Of a stretch of DNA of 47,686 bases, positions 1 through 8,809 are shown one piece after another (position 1 is the first letter of the stretch; every line of letters begins with the position of its first letter). A program made the translations under genes and the position numbers. The notes under the pieces are model-generated. The model did not search any database, had not been told where the DNA came from, and worked only from the letters and a program-made list of their open reading frames with translations. This stretch comes from an uncultured bacterium (GTDB taxonomy: Bacteria > UBP6 > UBA1177): positions 1-47,686 of the forward strand of contig CAJOFY010000008.1 of assembly GCA_905233945.1 (NCBI GenBank), given 5' to 3'.

Positions 1-1
1 T

Positions 2-478
2 CATGAAACAATTGTAAACGACGCTGTTCAGATAATCCCCGGCGCAACTTTATACCACTTCGGCATTTTGACATCATCGGTCCACAATGCGTGGATGCGT
101 GCTGTATGCGGCAGACTTGAAAGCCGTTACCGTTATTCAAAGGATATTGTCTACAACAATTTTCCGTGGCCGGATGTAGAGACGTCACCTGAGACGTCTC
201 ACAAAAGAAAAACCGTGGCAAACGCAAAAGAGACGTGTCAGGTGTCTCTACGGGACAGGATCGAACAAACCGCTCAAGCGATTCTCGATGCCCGCGCAAA
301 ATATCCCGATTCTTCTCTTGCCGACCTTTACGATGAAACCACGATGCCGCCGGAATTGCGCAAAGCCCACCGCGAAAACGACAAAGCTGTTATGTCAGCT
401 TACGGTTTTGATCCGAAAATGAGTGAAGCAGAAATTGTTGCTGAACTTTTCAAGATGTATGAAAAGCTGACGAAATAG
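2..478 (+). CDS. MmeI-type restriction-modification DNA methyltransferase, C-terminal fragment
   Basis: The reading frame is open to the left edge, so the gene begins outside the window and only its last ~158 codons are seen. The fragment carries the run HNAWMRAVCGRLESRYRYS followed by VYNNFPWP, which is the end of the target-recognition region of MmeI-like (type IIL/IIG) enzymes. The helical tail follows, with ILDARAKYPDSSLADLYD and MPPELRKAH. In this family one polypeptide both methylates adenine and cleaves at a distance. Between NNFPWP and the tail lie about 25 residues that family members, as I remember them, do not have. They are encoded by an inverted repeat (see that entry) and keep the frame open. 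A TTG at 68 could be mistaken for a start but lies inside the domain. A different codon-rich accessory methylase is unlikely given the motif match. Confidence 0.85.
   Translation, partial: HETIVNDAVQIIPGATLYHFGILTSSVHNAWMRAVCGRLESRYRYSKDIVYNNFPWPDVETSPETSHKRKTVANAKETCQVSLRDRIEQTAQAILDARAKYPDSSLADLYDETTMPPELRKAHRENDKAVMSAYGFDPKMSEAEIVAELFKMYEKLTK
176..251. repeat. In-frame palindromic element within the MmeI-type gene
   Basis: The left arm GTAGAGACGTCACCTGA (176-192) is repeated in inverted form by TCAGGTGTCTCTAC (238-251), with a 3-nt difference (GTC). Inside, GAGACGTCTC at 191-200 is a perfect palindrome, and GAGACGTGTC recurs directly at 230-239. The element length keeps the reading frame. 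It resembles coding palindromic insertions such as those described in Rickettsia, but sequence identity to that family is not claimed. Confidence 0.65.
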
Positions 479-503
479 TCAAAAGTCCCTCGCCGCACTG
501 GAG

Positions 504-546
504 GGATTTAGGGTGAGGTCTGAAAAGGATTTAGGAGTGAGGTCTG
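504..546. repeat. Imperfect tandem repeat of ~20 nt
   Basis: GGATTTAGGGTGAGGTCTG (504-522) is followed after AAAA by GGATTTAGGAGTGAGGTCTG (527-546). The pair sits between the two convergent genes and encodes nothing obvious. Confidence 0.6.
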
Positions 547-550
547 CCAA

Positions 551-589
551 AAAAAATCCGCACAACACACCGAAGCGCATTGTGCGGAT
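551..589 (-). terminator. Rho-independent terminator of the ALDH operon
   Basis: A 10-bp perfect stem (ATCCGCACAA at 556-565 with TTGTGCGGAT at 580-589) and a 14-nt loop lie just past the pruA stop. On the minus strand the stem is followed by six T residues (551-556 complement). It is a textbook intrinsic terminator. Confidence 0.85.
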
Positions 590-615
590 AAAATCAATTA
601 AATCAAATAGTTAAA

Positions 616-2250
616 CTATTTCTCTTTAAGGAAAGCGTATTCGTATGATGTCGGAGAAACAAGGCTTTCCTTGATCGCTCTCTGGCTTGTCCATCTGAGA
701 AGGTTGACGCTGCTGCCAGCCTTGTCATTGGTTCCGCTGCCTCTTGCGCCGCCGAAGGGCTGCTGGCCGACAACTGCACCGGTCGGTTTGTCGTTGATGT
801 AGAAGTTGCCTGCGCAGTGTCTGAGTGCGTCCTCAGCCTGAGCAACAGCCTTTCTGTCGTTTGCGAAGATCGAGCCGGTAAGAGCGTACGGAGAAGTCTT
901 GTCGCAAAGTTCCATCGTCTCAGCAAATTTCTTGTCGTCATAAACATAAACGGTAAGAACAGGTGCGAAAATCTCTTCTTCCATCGTTACGAAGTGCGGA
1001 TCAAGCGCTTCGATGACTGTCGGCTGGATGAAGTATCCTTTCTTCTTGTCGCCGGTTCCGCCGACAACGATTTTTGCATCTTTCGACTTCTTAGCGATGT
1101 TGATGTAGTTCATCGTGTTGTCGAAGCTGTTTTCGTCGATGACTGCGCCCATGTAGTTTCTGAAATCGGTTACGTCGCCGACTTTGATCGTGCTGATCAT
1201 ATCGCACATTCTGTCTTTGATCTGCTTCCAGAGCGACTTCGGAACATACATTCTCGAAGCTGCCGAGCATTTCTGGCCCTGATATTCGAAAGAACCTCTG
1301 ACTGCTGCAACTGCGACTTCGTCAACGTTTGCCGAGCTGTGGACGAATATGAAGTCCTTGCCGCCTGTTTCGCCGACGATCCTCGGATATGAGCGGTAAA
1401 TGTCGATGTTGTTTGCCGATCTCTTCCAGATCGATTTGAAAACAGAGGTCGAACCTGTGAAGTGAAGACCTGCGAATTCCGGAGAATCAACTGCCGGATC
1501 GCCGATGCTGCCGCCGCGGCCCGGAAGGAAGTTGATAACGCCGTCCGGAAGTCCTGCTTCCTGGAAGATCTTCATAAGGTAGTAGTTCGAAAGAAGAGCG
1601 GTCGAAGCCGGTTTCCAGAGAACTACGTTGCCCATAAGAGCCGGAGACATCGGAAGGTTTCCTGCGATAGAGGTGAAGTTGAAAGGAGTTACTGCGAGAA
1701 CGAAGCCTTCGAGAGCTCTGAATTCAACGCGGTTCCATGTTCCTTTATCGTTGTGAAGATCCTGTCTGCGGTAAATCTCCTGCATATAGTGAGAATTGAA
1801 ACGGCAGAAGTCGATAAGTTCGCAAGTAGAGTCTATCTCAGCCTGGTGGCAGGTCTTGCTCTGGTTGAGCATCGTAGCTGCGTTCATTTTGTAGCGGTAT
1901 CTCTGCGAAATGAGCTCGCCCGCCTTCATGAAAATGGCAGCTCTCTGGTGCCAGTCCATGTTCTCCCACTCTCTCTTTGCTTCAAGAGCGCATTTGATAG
2001 CCTTCTGGACTTCTTTCTCGCCGCCGAGATGGCATACGCCGAGAACGTGTTTATGATCGTGCGGAGCTACGACTTTCATCGTTTTGCCGGTTTTGATCTC
2101 TTTGCCGCCGATGATAAGCGGGATCTCGACTTCCTGTTTGAGCTGTGCAGCAAGTTCGTCTTTCAGAAGTTTCTTTTCAACAGAACCCGGAGCGTAAGCG
2201 TAAACGGGTTCATTCTGCGGACGCGGAATCGAATAAATAGCGTTTGTCAT
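616..2250 (-). CDS. pruA: L-glutamate gamma-semialdehyde (1-pyrroline-5-carboxylate) dehydrogenase
   Basis: This is an NAD-dependent aldehyde dehydrogenase that oxidises glutamate semialdehyde (P5C) to glutamate, the last step of proline breakdown. The protein is 544 residues, the usual length for stand-alone P5C dehydrogenase of the long type. It shows the TPFNF segment near 188-192, the general-base Glu294 in ETGGKD and the catalytic Cys328 in GQKCSA. A PFGGARGSGTN block near the C-terminus is also characteristic. AGGAGG lies just upstream of the ATG. The gene is 15 bp downstream of an ALDH7 gene and ends at a strong terminator, so the two form an operon. No proline dehydrogenase (PutA-type) domain is fused or adjacent, so P5C would come from proline dehydrogenase elsewhere or from ornithine/arginine. 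Confidence 0.92.
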   Translation of the reverse strand: MTNAIYSIPRPQNEPVYAYAPGSVEKKLLKDELAAQLKQEVEIPLIIGGKEIKTGKTMKVVAPHDHKHVLGVCHLGGEKEVQKAIKCALEAKREWENMDWHQRAAIFMKAGELISQRYRYKMNAATMLNQSKTCHQAEIDSTCELIDFCRFNSHYMQEIYRRQDLHNDKGTWNRVEFRALEGFVLAVTPFNFTSIAGNLPMSPALMGNVVLWKPASTALLSNYYLMKIFQEAGLPDGVINFLPGRGGSIGDPAVDSPEFAGLHFTGSTSVFKSIWKRSANNIDIYRSYPRIVGETGGKDFIFVHSSANVDEVAVAAVRGSFEYQGQKCSAASRMYVPKSLWKQIKDRMCDMISTIKVGDVTDFRNYMGAVIDENSFDNTMNYINIAKKSKDAKIVVGGTGDKKKGYFIQPTVIEALDPHFVTMEEEIFAPVLTVYVYDDKKFAETMELCDKTSPYALTGSIFANDRKAVAQAEDALRHCAGNFYINDKPTGAVVGQQPFGGARGSGTNDKAGSSVNLLRWTSQRAIKESLVSPTSYEYAFLKEK

Positions 2251-2265
2251 TGTAAAATCCTCCTA

Positions 2266-3813
<1,548 letters not shown>

Positions 3814-3844
3814 GTTTCCCCCTTGCGATAAACGCAGATTGAAC

Positions 3845-3872
3845 ATTATAAAACAATCTCTTTCCCGCGAAA
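3845..3872 (-). promoter_or_regulatory. Candidate promoter of the ALDH7-pruA operon
   Basis: On the minus strand a perfect TATAAT lies at 3845-3850, 16 nt below a poor -35 (TTTCGC, 3867-3872). A short inverted repeat, CCGCG (3865-3869) with CGCGG (3878-3882), overlaps the -35 and could be an operator. Confidence 0.4.
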
Positions 3873-4000
3873 AATCACGCGGAAAAGATTTAAACCGTCA
3901 AATCAAAGTGTAACTGAACATAAAAAACTGATGCTGAGTAGCACAAAATGAAAGAAAAGTAAAATTGTTAGAGGTTATTAAACAGATTTTTTAGCAGATT

Positions 4001-7000
4001 TTAGAAGATTCTTTTTCTGAGAAGAGCGAAACCGAGCATTGCAACAGCCGAAAGAACCGCTGCGATGACAACTACATTGCTGTTGTCAGCTTCTACTTCG
4101 AGAACTGCACAGCCGCCGCTTTTCTTCTTAACAGTTTCGCAGCTTTCGTCGCCGTCCTGACAAGCGTAGGTGTAAGCCTTGGAATTGAGCGGAAGTTCAT
4201 AGAAATCAGCATCTTTTTCGAGTTTGATTCCGCCCTTGGGGATCTGGATCTTTCCGACCATCGCAGGATCAGCCTTAGCCATGTTGAAATCGACCTTGAC
4301 AACAAAATATTTCTCTTCGCCGGCAACATAAGTGATCGGCTGTTTGAAAGTATCGGACTTGAACGATATCGACGTCGCTTCGCCCGATTCGAATGTTGTC
4401 TTTTCAGCTATCTGAAGGTCACCTTCGCCGTCGTTATCGGAATCAAGCCAGAGTGAAATACCTGTTATACCGTTTTTGTCACCGAATCTTACAAATTTCG
4501 TAGCCGGAATCTTGATTTTGAATTCTTTAATCGAATTTTCCTCGGAAACAGCCTTTGTTCTGATCTGCATAACAGCAATATTGTTGTTCATCTCCGAAAT
4601 TGCCGGAACTGCCGGATCGTGCGGACCGCTTGTAACAATGAAGAAGTCACCCGTCGGCTCGAGATAGAATGTAGCAAAATCAATGTTCTCGTTGGAAACT
4701 GTCGCCGAAGTGGTGCCGTTATCCTGCAGATTGATGCGGATATCGCCTTCCTTCAGGAAGAAGTGGAACGCAGTATTAGGCGCGATATCCTCTCCTCTGT
4801 AATCGACCTTGGCTCTGATTATGAAGTAGTTCAGCGATTTACCTTCATACTTCTTATTATTCTGCTTGAGCGGGAAATATACGTAGTTGCTCGGGTTGAT
4901 GGTCGTGCTTTCCGGAATGTTGATTATGGAATCGGAAGCTTCGTCGTAAACGCCGTTGCTGTTTGCATCATATATAAGCTCAAAATCAGAGAAAACGAAA
5001 TTGGTGTCGCGTTTTGTGTCGAAGTTGACGCTTATCGCATCGAAGTTGAACACTTTTTCATCCTCGCATTCGGAAGCCTGCAGCGTGAACTGACCGAGAA
5101 CAAGAGGCTGATTGTTGTTATTCTTAGGAATGATTATCGAGTTGTCGGACTGCGGGGAATTTTTTCCGATATCAAGCGTTACTTGGGCATCATTGCACAT
5201 TCCGTTCGGATCATCCTTGCATTTGTAGTTCTCGCAGATATAGCCTTTTCCGCAATTCGGAAGTCCTTCCGCACCGCATTCACGGTTGTCTTTTACGCCG
5301 CCGCACATTTCAGGTGTAGGACTTGAGCATACAGCCTCAGGAACACAGCTTCCCGGTTTAAGTTTGAGCGGGTAGGAAAGGTTTGTTTTGTAAGGAGACT
5401 CACTGTTTGCATCCCTAATTTCTGCGGTATTGTTGAAAACATAGTTCTTGGCGATTCCGGTTTTCGGTTTTACTTTATATCTGACAAGGATCTTGTTTTC
5501 GCAGTTCTTTTCATCACCCTTGCGCTCGCATTTGATCATCTTGTCGCTTAATTTTACGCCGCCGTCAACCGAAAGCGGGAATTTTCCGCCGTCAGCGTCA
5601 GGAATCTGCATCCAGTCTGTTCCGTCACCTTTCGCGTTGAACTGCGTAGCGTATTCCGTTGTTCCTTTTACATAGTCGAGCTGCGGATCAAGGACATCGT
5701 AGATAGAAACTTTTCCTGTTTCATCCTCGCCCCAGTTCTGGACTCTGACAAGGTAATAGAATTCTCTGCTCATACTGGAATAAGGACAGTAGTAATCCTT
5801 TACGCCGTTGTTTTCAGAAGCCGGACATGCGCAGAAATATTTCTCATCCTCGTCGGGAATATCGAAAGAGGACCCTTTGATGTCGACAGAAAGAACCATG
5901 AAGTTTGTGAAAATACCGTCCTGGTTTACAGAAAGCTGGATATCCATCTCGGTATTTCCTTTTGCAAGATGTTCCTGAAGGTTGATCTTCTTCTCGCTGT
6001 TGAGAAGGAACGTATCGACATCGATACCGTAGTTTACACCCTCGTCTTCAGGACCGGAAACGCACTTGATCTGATTGTCGCCTTCTGCATTCGGATCCCA
6101 GTTTACGATCGACGAAACAGAGTTATAAACCTCGACATACGTGTCAGTTATCGGGTTGCATTCGTTTGTGAGCTTGTAGGTGCCTTCAGCGCCCTGGCCG
6201 TGAAGGAAAATACCTTCCGGCGGAAGTGTCGGCTTCGTAAGACTCGGGTCGCCTTCTGCAATCATCGTGGTGACACGGACTGTCGGATAAAGCGGAAGTT
6301 CGAAACCTGAAACCGTAGCTTTCGAGTTTGTGCCTACAACGAAAGAAAGACCGTTGTAGAAGTAAATCTTTTTCGGCTTGATGTTCTTCGATCTGTAAAT
6401 GAAGAAAAGCGACCATGCGCTTACCATCGTGGTTTTGCATTTGTAAGCGTCGTGATCGGTACAGTCGAGGCCGCTGAAAGTGTAGGTTCCGTAGTATTCG
6501 CCATCTTCGCCGTGGCCTGCCTTGTTGTTTTCTTCAGCAATTTTATCAAAGAAATCGGTTACATCGACACGGTAAGTGAAATAACCGAGTTCAAAATTTT
6601 CACTGGCTTCACCCTCAGCCGTCTCAGAACAGCCTATCGAGACCGTATCTTTGTATTTGAACCCTTCGAAATCGAAAGAACGCGGTTCAGTGAGCTTTTT
6701 GCCCTCTTCCCCGGCTTTGATGTCGGATTCGTACTTTACCGTGCTGTCTGCAGTCTGAGTGAAAGCAAGATGGACTTCGTTGTCGGTCGGATCGTTGAGT
6801 TTTGAAGGATCGACCGCACCCATCCATACCAGGTAAGCCTTTTCGATGATCGCGTCATTCGGAATGTGGAAGTCGTCAAGAGTGAATGAACTCGAATCGA
6901 CACAAGTATCGCCCTGCGGGTTCTTTACCTTGATGCATTTGTCGTTTTCATCTTTTTTCAGACAGTTTTTCGGGTCGGTAAGCTCGTTTGCAAGAATTTT

Positions 7001-7315
7001 AAGGTCATCGATGTTCGAGTTGAACATAACGAAGAAATCCTGACCGCCGTCTTCCCAGCTCATTGCCGGCTCGCCGCCGATCATGTGGCCTTTGACATTC
7101 TCATCTTCTTCTGTTTCTGCCGTGTCCGTATCCGGAGTCTCTACCGGAGCGGTGTCCTGATCGGAAACTTCAGTATCGGGCTCTGCCGCAGTATCCTGAT
7201 CGGAAACTTCGGTATCAGGCTCTGTCGTAGTGTCCTGATCGGGTTCTTCCTGTGCAAAGAGCACAAAAAAAGCAAAAACAATTGAAAAAAGCACCAAAAA
7301 TTTCGTGTTTTTCAT
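4001..7315 (-). CDS. Large secreted surface protein with acidic repeats, DUF11-like domain and C-terminal Cys-TM-Arg sorting tail
   Basis: This 1104-residue protein has no recognisable enzymatic domain. A signal peptide (1-21, ending LFA before QEEPD) is followed by a 13-residue acidic repeat, (P/S)DQDTxxEPDTEV, at 25-57. Residues ~150-340 contain AYLVWMGAV and WSLFFIYRS, resembling beta-sandwich modules of big bacterial surface proteins. Residues ~518-655 resemble a DUF11 repeat (YYLVRVQNWG, IYDVLDPQLDYV, NTAEIRD). A Cys-rich stretch follows at ~657-707. The tail has SGGCAV (~1067), a hydrophobic helix of ~20 residues and the terminal RKRIF. That is the layout of MYXO-CTERM/Synergist-CTERM sorting signals. 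The ATG at 7315 has GGAGG upstream; the longer frame was rejected. The gene diverges from the next lipoprotein gene. It is probably a cell-surface structural protein or adhesin. Confidence 0.75.
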   Translation of the reverse strand: MKNTKFLVLFSIVFAFFVLFAQEEPDQDTTTEPDTEVSDQDTAAEPDTEVSDQDTAPVETPDTDTAETEEDENVKGHMIGGEPAMSWEDGGQDFFVMFNSNIDDLKILANELTDPKNCLKKDENDKCIKVKNPQGDTCVDSSSFTLDDFHIPNDAIIEKAYLVWMGAVDPSKLNDPTDNEVHLAFTQTADSTVKYESDIKAGEEGKKLTEPRSFDFEGFKYKDTVSIGCSETAEGEASENFELGYFTYRVDVTDFFDKIAEENNKAGHGEDGEYYGTYTFSGLDCTDHDAYKCKTTMVSAWSLFFIYRSKNIKPKKIYFYNGLSFVVGTNSKATVSGFELPLYPTVRVTTMIAEGDPSLTKPTLPPEGIFLHGQGAEGTYKLTNECNPITDTYVEVYNSVSSIVNWDPNAEGDNQIKCVSGPEDEGVNYGIDVDTFLLNSEKKINLQEHLAKGNTEMDIQLSVNQDGIFTNFMVLSVDIKGSSFDIPDEDEKYFCACPASENNGVKDYYCPYSSMSREFYYLVRVQNWGEDETGKVSIYDVLDPQLDYVKGTTEYATQFNAKGDGTDWMQIPDADGGKFPLSVDGGVKLSDKMIKCERKGDEKNCENKILVRYKVKPKTGIAKNYVFNNTAEIRDANSESPYKTNLSYPLKLKPGSCVPEAVCSSPTPEMCGGVKDNRECGAEGLPNCGKGYICENYKCKDDPNGMCNDAQVTLDIGKNSPQSDNSIIIPKNNNNQPLVLGQFTLQASECEDEKVFNFDAISVNFDTKRDTNFVFSDFELIYDANSNGVYDEASDSIINIPESTTINPSNYVYFPLKQNNKKYEGKSLNYFIIRAKVDYRGEDIAPNTAFHFFLKEGDIRINLQDNGTTSATVSNENIDFATFYLEPTGDFFIVTSGPHDPAVPAISEMNNNIAVMQIRTKAVSEENSIKEFKIKIPATKFVRFGDKNGITGISLWLDSDNDGEGDLQIAEKTTFESGEATSISFKSDTFKQPITYVAGEEKYFVVKVDFNMAKADPAMVGKIQIPKGGIKLEKDADFYELPLNSKAYTYACQDGDESCETVKKKSGGCAVLEVEADNSNVVVIAAVLSAVAMLGFALLRKRIF
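7148..7243 (-). repeat. 39-bp in-frame acidic repeat
   Basis: Two full units and one partial unit, each encoding (P/S)DQDTxxEPDTEV, lie directly after the signal peptide of the large surface protein. Unit changes keep the frame, so copy number could vary the length of the acidic stalk. Confidence 0.7.
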
Positions 7316-7363
7316 AATACCTCCAATAAAGTTTAAACCTGAGAACCAACACAAAATTGGAAT

Positions 7364-7391
7364 ATTTTAGTGTAAAACAATAAAAAAGCAA
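7364..7391 (-). promoter_or_regulatory. Promoter for the large surface protein gene
   Basis: TTGCTT (7386-7391), a 16-nt spacer and TAAAAT (7364-7369) on the minus strand, about 50 nt upstream of the ATG. Confidence 0.6.
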
Positions 7392-7425
7392 TTTTGTCGG
7401 AAAAAAGTTTTCATTGACATGAATC

Positions 7426-7453
7426 TTTACTTTCCCGGACATTTCGGCATAAT
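7426..7453 (+). promoter_or_regulatory. Candidate promoter for the duplicated-domain lipoprotein
   Basis: TTTACT (7426-7431), a 16-nt spacer and CATAAT (7448-7453), followed by TGCCCGTTTTTT. A better -35 match, TTGACA at 7414-7419, is 28 nt from the -10 and so was not used. Confidence 0.45.
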
Positions 7454-7486
7454 TGCCCGTTTTTTAATGATTCTGCGGAGGTTAAA

Positions 7487-8731
7487 GTGAAAAAAATCAC
7501 GCTCGTCTTACTGACACTTTTCCTGTTTTCCATACTTGTTTCGTGCGGAAACAGCAGTGAAGATTCAGAAAATCCGGACACGGCACCTGACGGAGATGCC
7601 GACACAGCCGACACAGCCGACACAGCCGATCCGTCACCAGACGATGACACCGCTTCAGGAGACACAGCCACAGACAGCGGAACGCCCGAAACTCCCGACA
7701 GCGGGCCGGATGAACCGGAAAAAAACGCTGAAGGATGCTACATTTTCACGGTTGACAACCAAACTTTCGAAAGATGGGGCTATGTCGATACATTTCTCGG
7801 CGATGTCAAGGACAACATTTTAGGAAACAGAAACGAGCGCGACGTTTTTGAACTCTTCACGACCCTGCAGCCGGGCACTTACGATCTAAGCGAAGGAGAC
7901 AACAAAAGTTCCCTCTACTGCACGGAATGCGTAATTGTCAAGCAGGACTTCGAAAAGGAAAAAGAGAAAGTTTTCTTTCAGGAAAGCGGAACTCTCGTGA
8001 TCGAAAAAGTTGACAGCGACTACAACATCAAGGGGACCCTCACGGCGAAACTCGTCGAAGTCGAAGGTGATCCTGCAAGAAGAAACGAAGAGGTCGTCAA
8101 AGTCGACGGCGGAGAGTGCGTCGCAATCGAAAACTGGGCTTTCGACACCGGAATCTGCGTTCCTGACTGCGACGGCAAAGTGTGCGGACCTGATGGATGC
8201 GGCGGAACATGCGGCGAAGGCTGCAGCGAAGATCTCACCTGCTCGCAAGACCAGAAATCATGCGTTCCCTACGAATGTGAAAAAATCACTTTCGACGAAG
8301 TTGAAATGCTCGAAAACGAAGACGAGGACTATTATTACCAGACATCTGTTTCAGGAAATCTTCCAGACAGCACTGCCCTTCCCGACATCATGACGCTCCA
8401 CTTTTACGGTTATCCCTACATTCTCGAAGAAGGAACGATAGACCTCGGAAACGGCGACAACGCAAACTATGAAACATGCTCTGAATGTCTCGTTCTTTAC
8501 AAAGATTTCGTTCTTGAGACAGAGGAATACGCCGCCACATTCTTCCAGCAGAAAGGAGAACTCGTTTTTGAAGAAGTGAAAGAAGGAACTTTTGAGTCAA
8601 AAGGACACGGCTCTTTCAGGCTCATTGAAGTTGAAATCGACGATTACACTGCCGTATCAACGCCTGTTCCCGGCGGAGCGTGCTACGAAATCGAAAACCT
8701 GACATGGAACACAATATCCGCCTCCGAATAA
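7487..8731 (+). CDS. Lipoprotein with two copies of an uncharacterised beta-rich domain
   Basis: A 414-residue lipoprotein with lipobox LVSC (Cys20). Residues ~25-80 are an Asp/Thr/Pro/Ser stalk. Two homologous units follow, ~83-218 and ~260-410. Both run PGTY/EEGT, a CxEC pair (CTECVIV and CSECLVL), VFFQESGTL against TFFQQKGEL, KLVEVE against RLIEVE, and GGECVAIEN against GGACYEIEN. A Cys-rich hinge (~222-258) carries CGPDGCGGTCG, a motif common in myxobacterial secreted proteins. The GTG start is set by GGAGG five nt upstream. It is probably outer-membrane anchored, with Gly at +2. The function is unknown and I recognise no named family for the duplicated unit. Confidence 0.75.
   Translation: MKKITLVLLTLFLFSILVSCGNSSEDSENPDTAPDGDADTADTADTADPSPDDDTASGDTATDSGTPETPDSGPDEPEKNAEGCYIFTVDNQTFERWGYVDTFLGDVKDNILGNRNERDVFELFTTLQPGTYDLSEGDNKSSLYCTECVIVKQDFEKEKEKVFFQESGTLVIEKVDSDYNIKGTLTAKLVEVEGDPARRNEEVVKVDGGECVAIENWAFDTGICVPDCDGKVCGPDGCGGTCGEGCSEDLTCSQDQKSCVPYECEKITFDEVEMLENEDEDYYYQTSVSGNLPDSTALPDIMTLHFYGYPYILEEGTIDLGNGDNANYETCSECLVLYKDFVLETEEYAATFFQQKGELVFEEVKEGTFESKGHGSFRLIEVEIDDYTAVSTPVPGGACYEIENLTWNTISASE
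7601..7627 (+). repeat. Three tandem copies of GACACAGCC
   Basis: A perfect 9-bp unit is repeated three times in frame, encoding Asp-Thr-Ala in the lipoprotein stalk. Confidence 0.8.
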
Positions 8732-8762
8732 AGCAAAAAATCGCTATTTTCTGAAAAATCGC

Positions 8763-8779
8763 TACAATTTCCCGTTTTT
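8763..8779 (+). promoter_or_regulatory. Possible -10 region of pfk
   Basis: TACAAT (8763-8768) is followed by TTCCCGTTTTT, the same downstream pattern as at other promoters here. No convincing -35 is visible. Confidence 0.3.
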
Positions 8780-8809
8780 GTTGTTTTGAACTTTTTTTAG
8801 GAGCGAAAA

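Noticed and set aside
68-478. TTG at 68 as the start of a small separate gene
   Set aside because: The frame is open to the window edge and the residues before 68 continue the conserved MmeI-type block, so it is the end of a larger gene.
7414-7453. TTGACA at 7414-7419 with CATAAT as promoter
   Set aside because: The 28-nt spacing is too long; TTTACT at 16 nt fits better.
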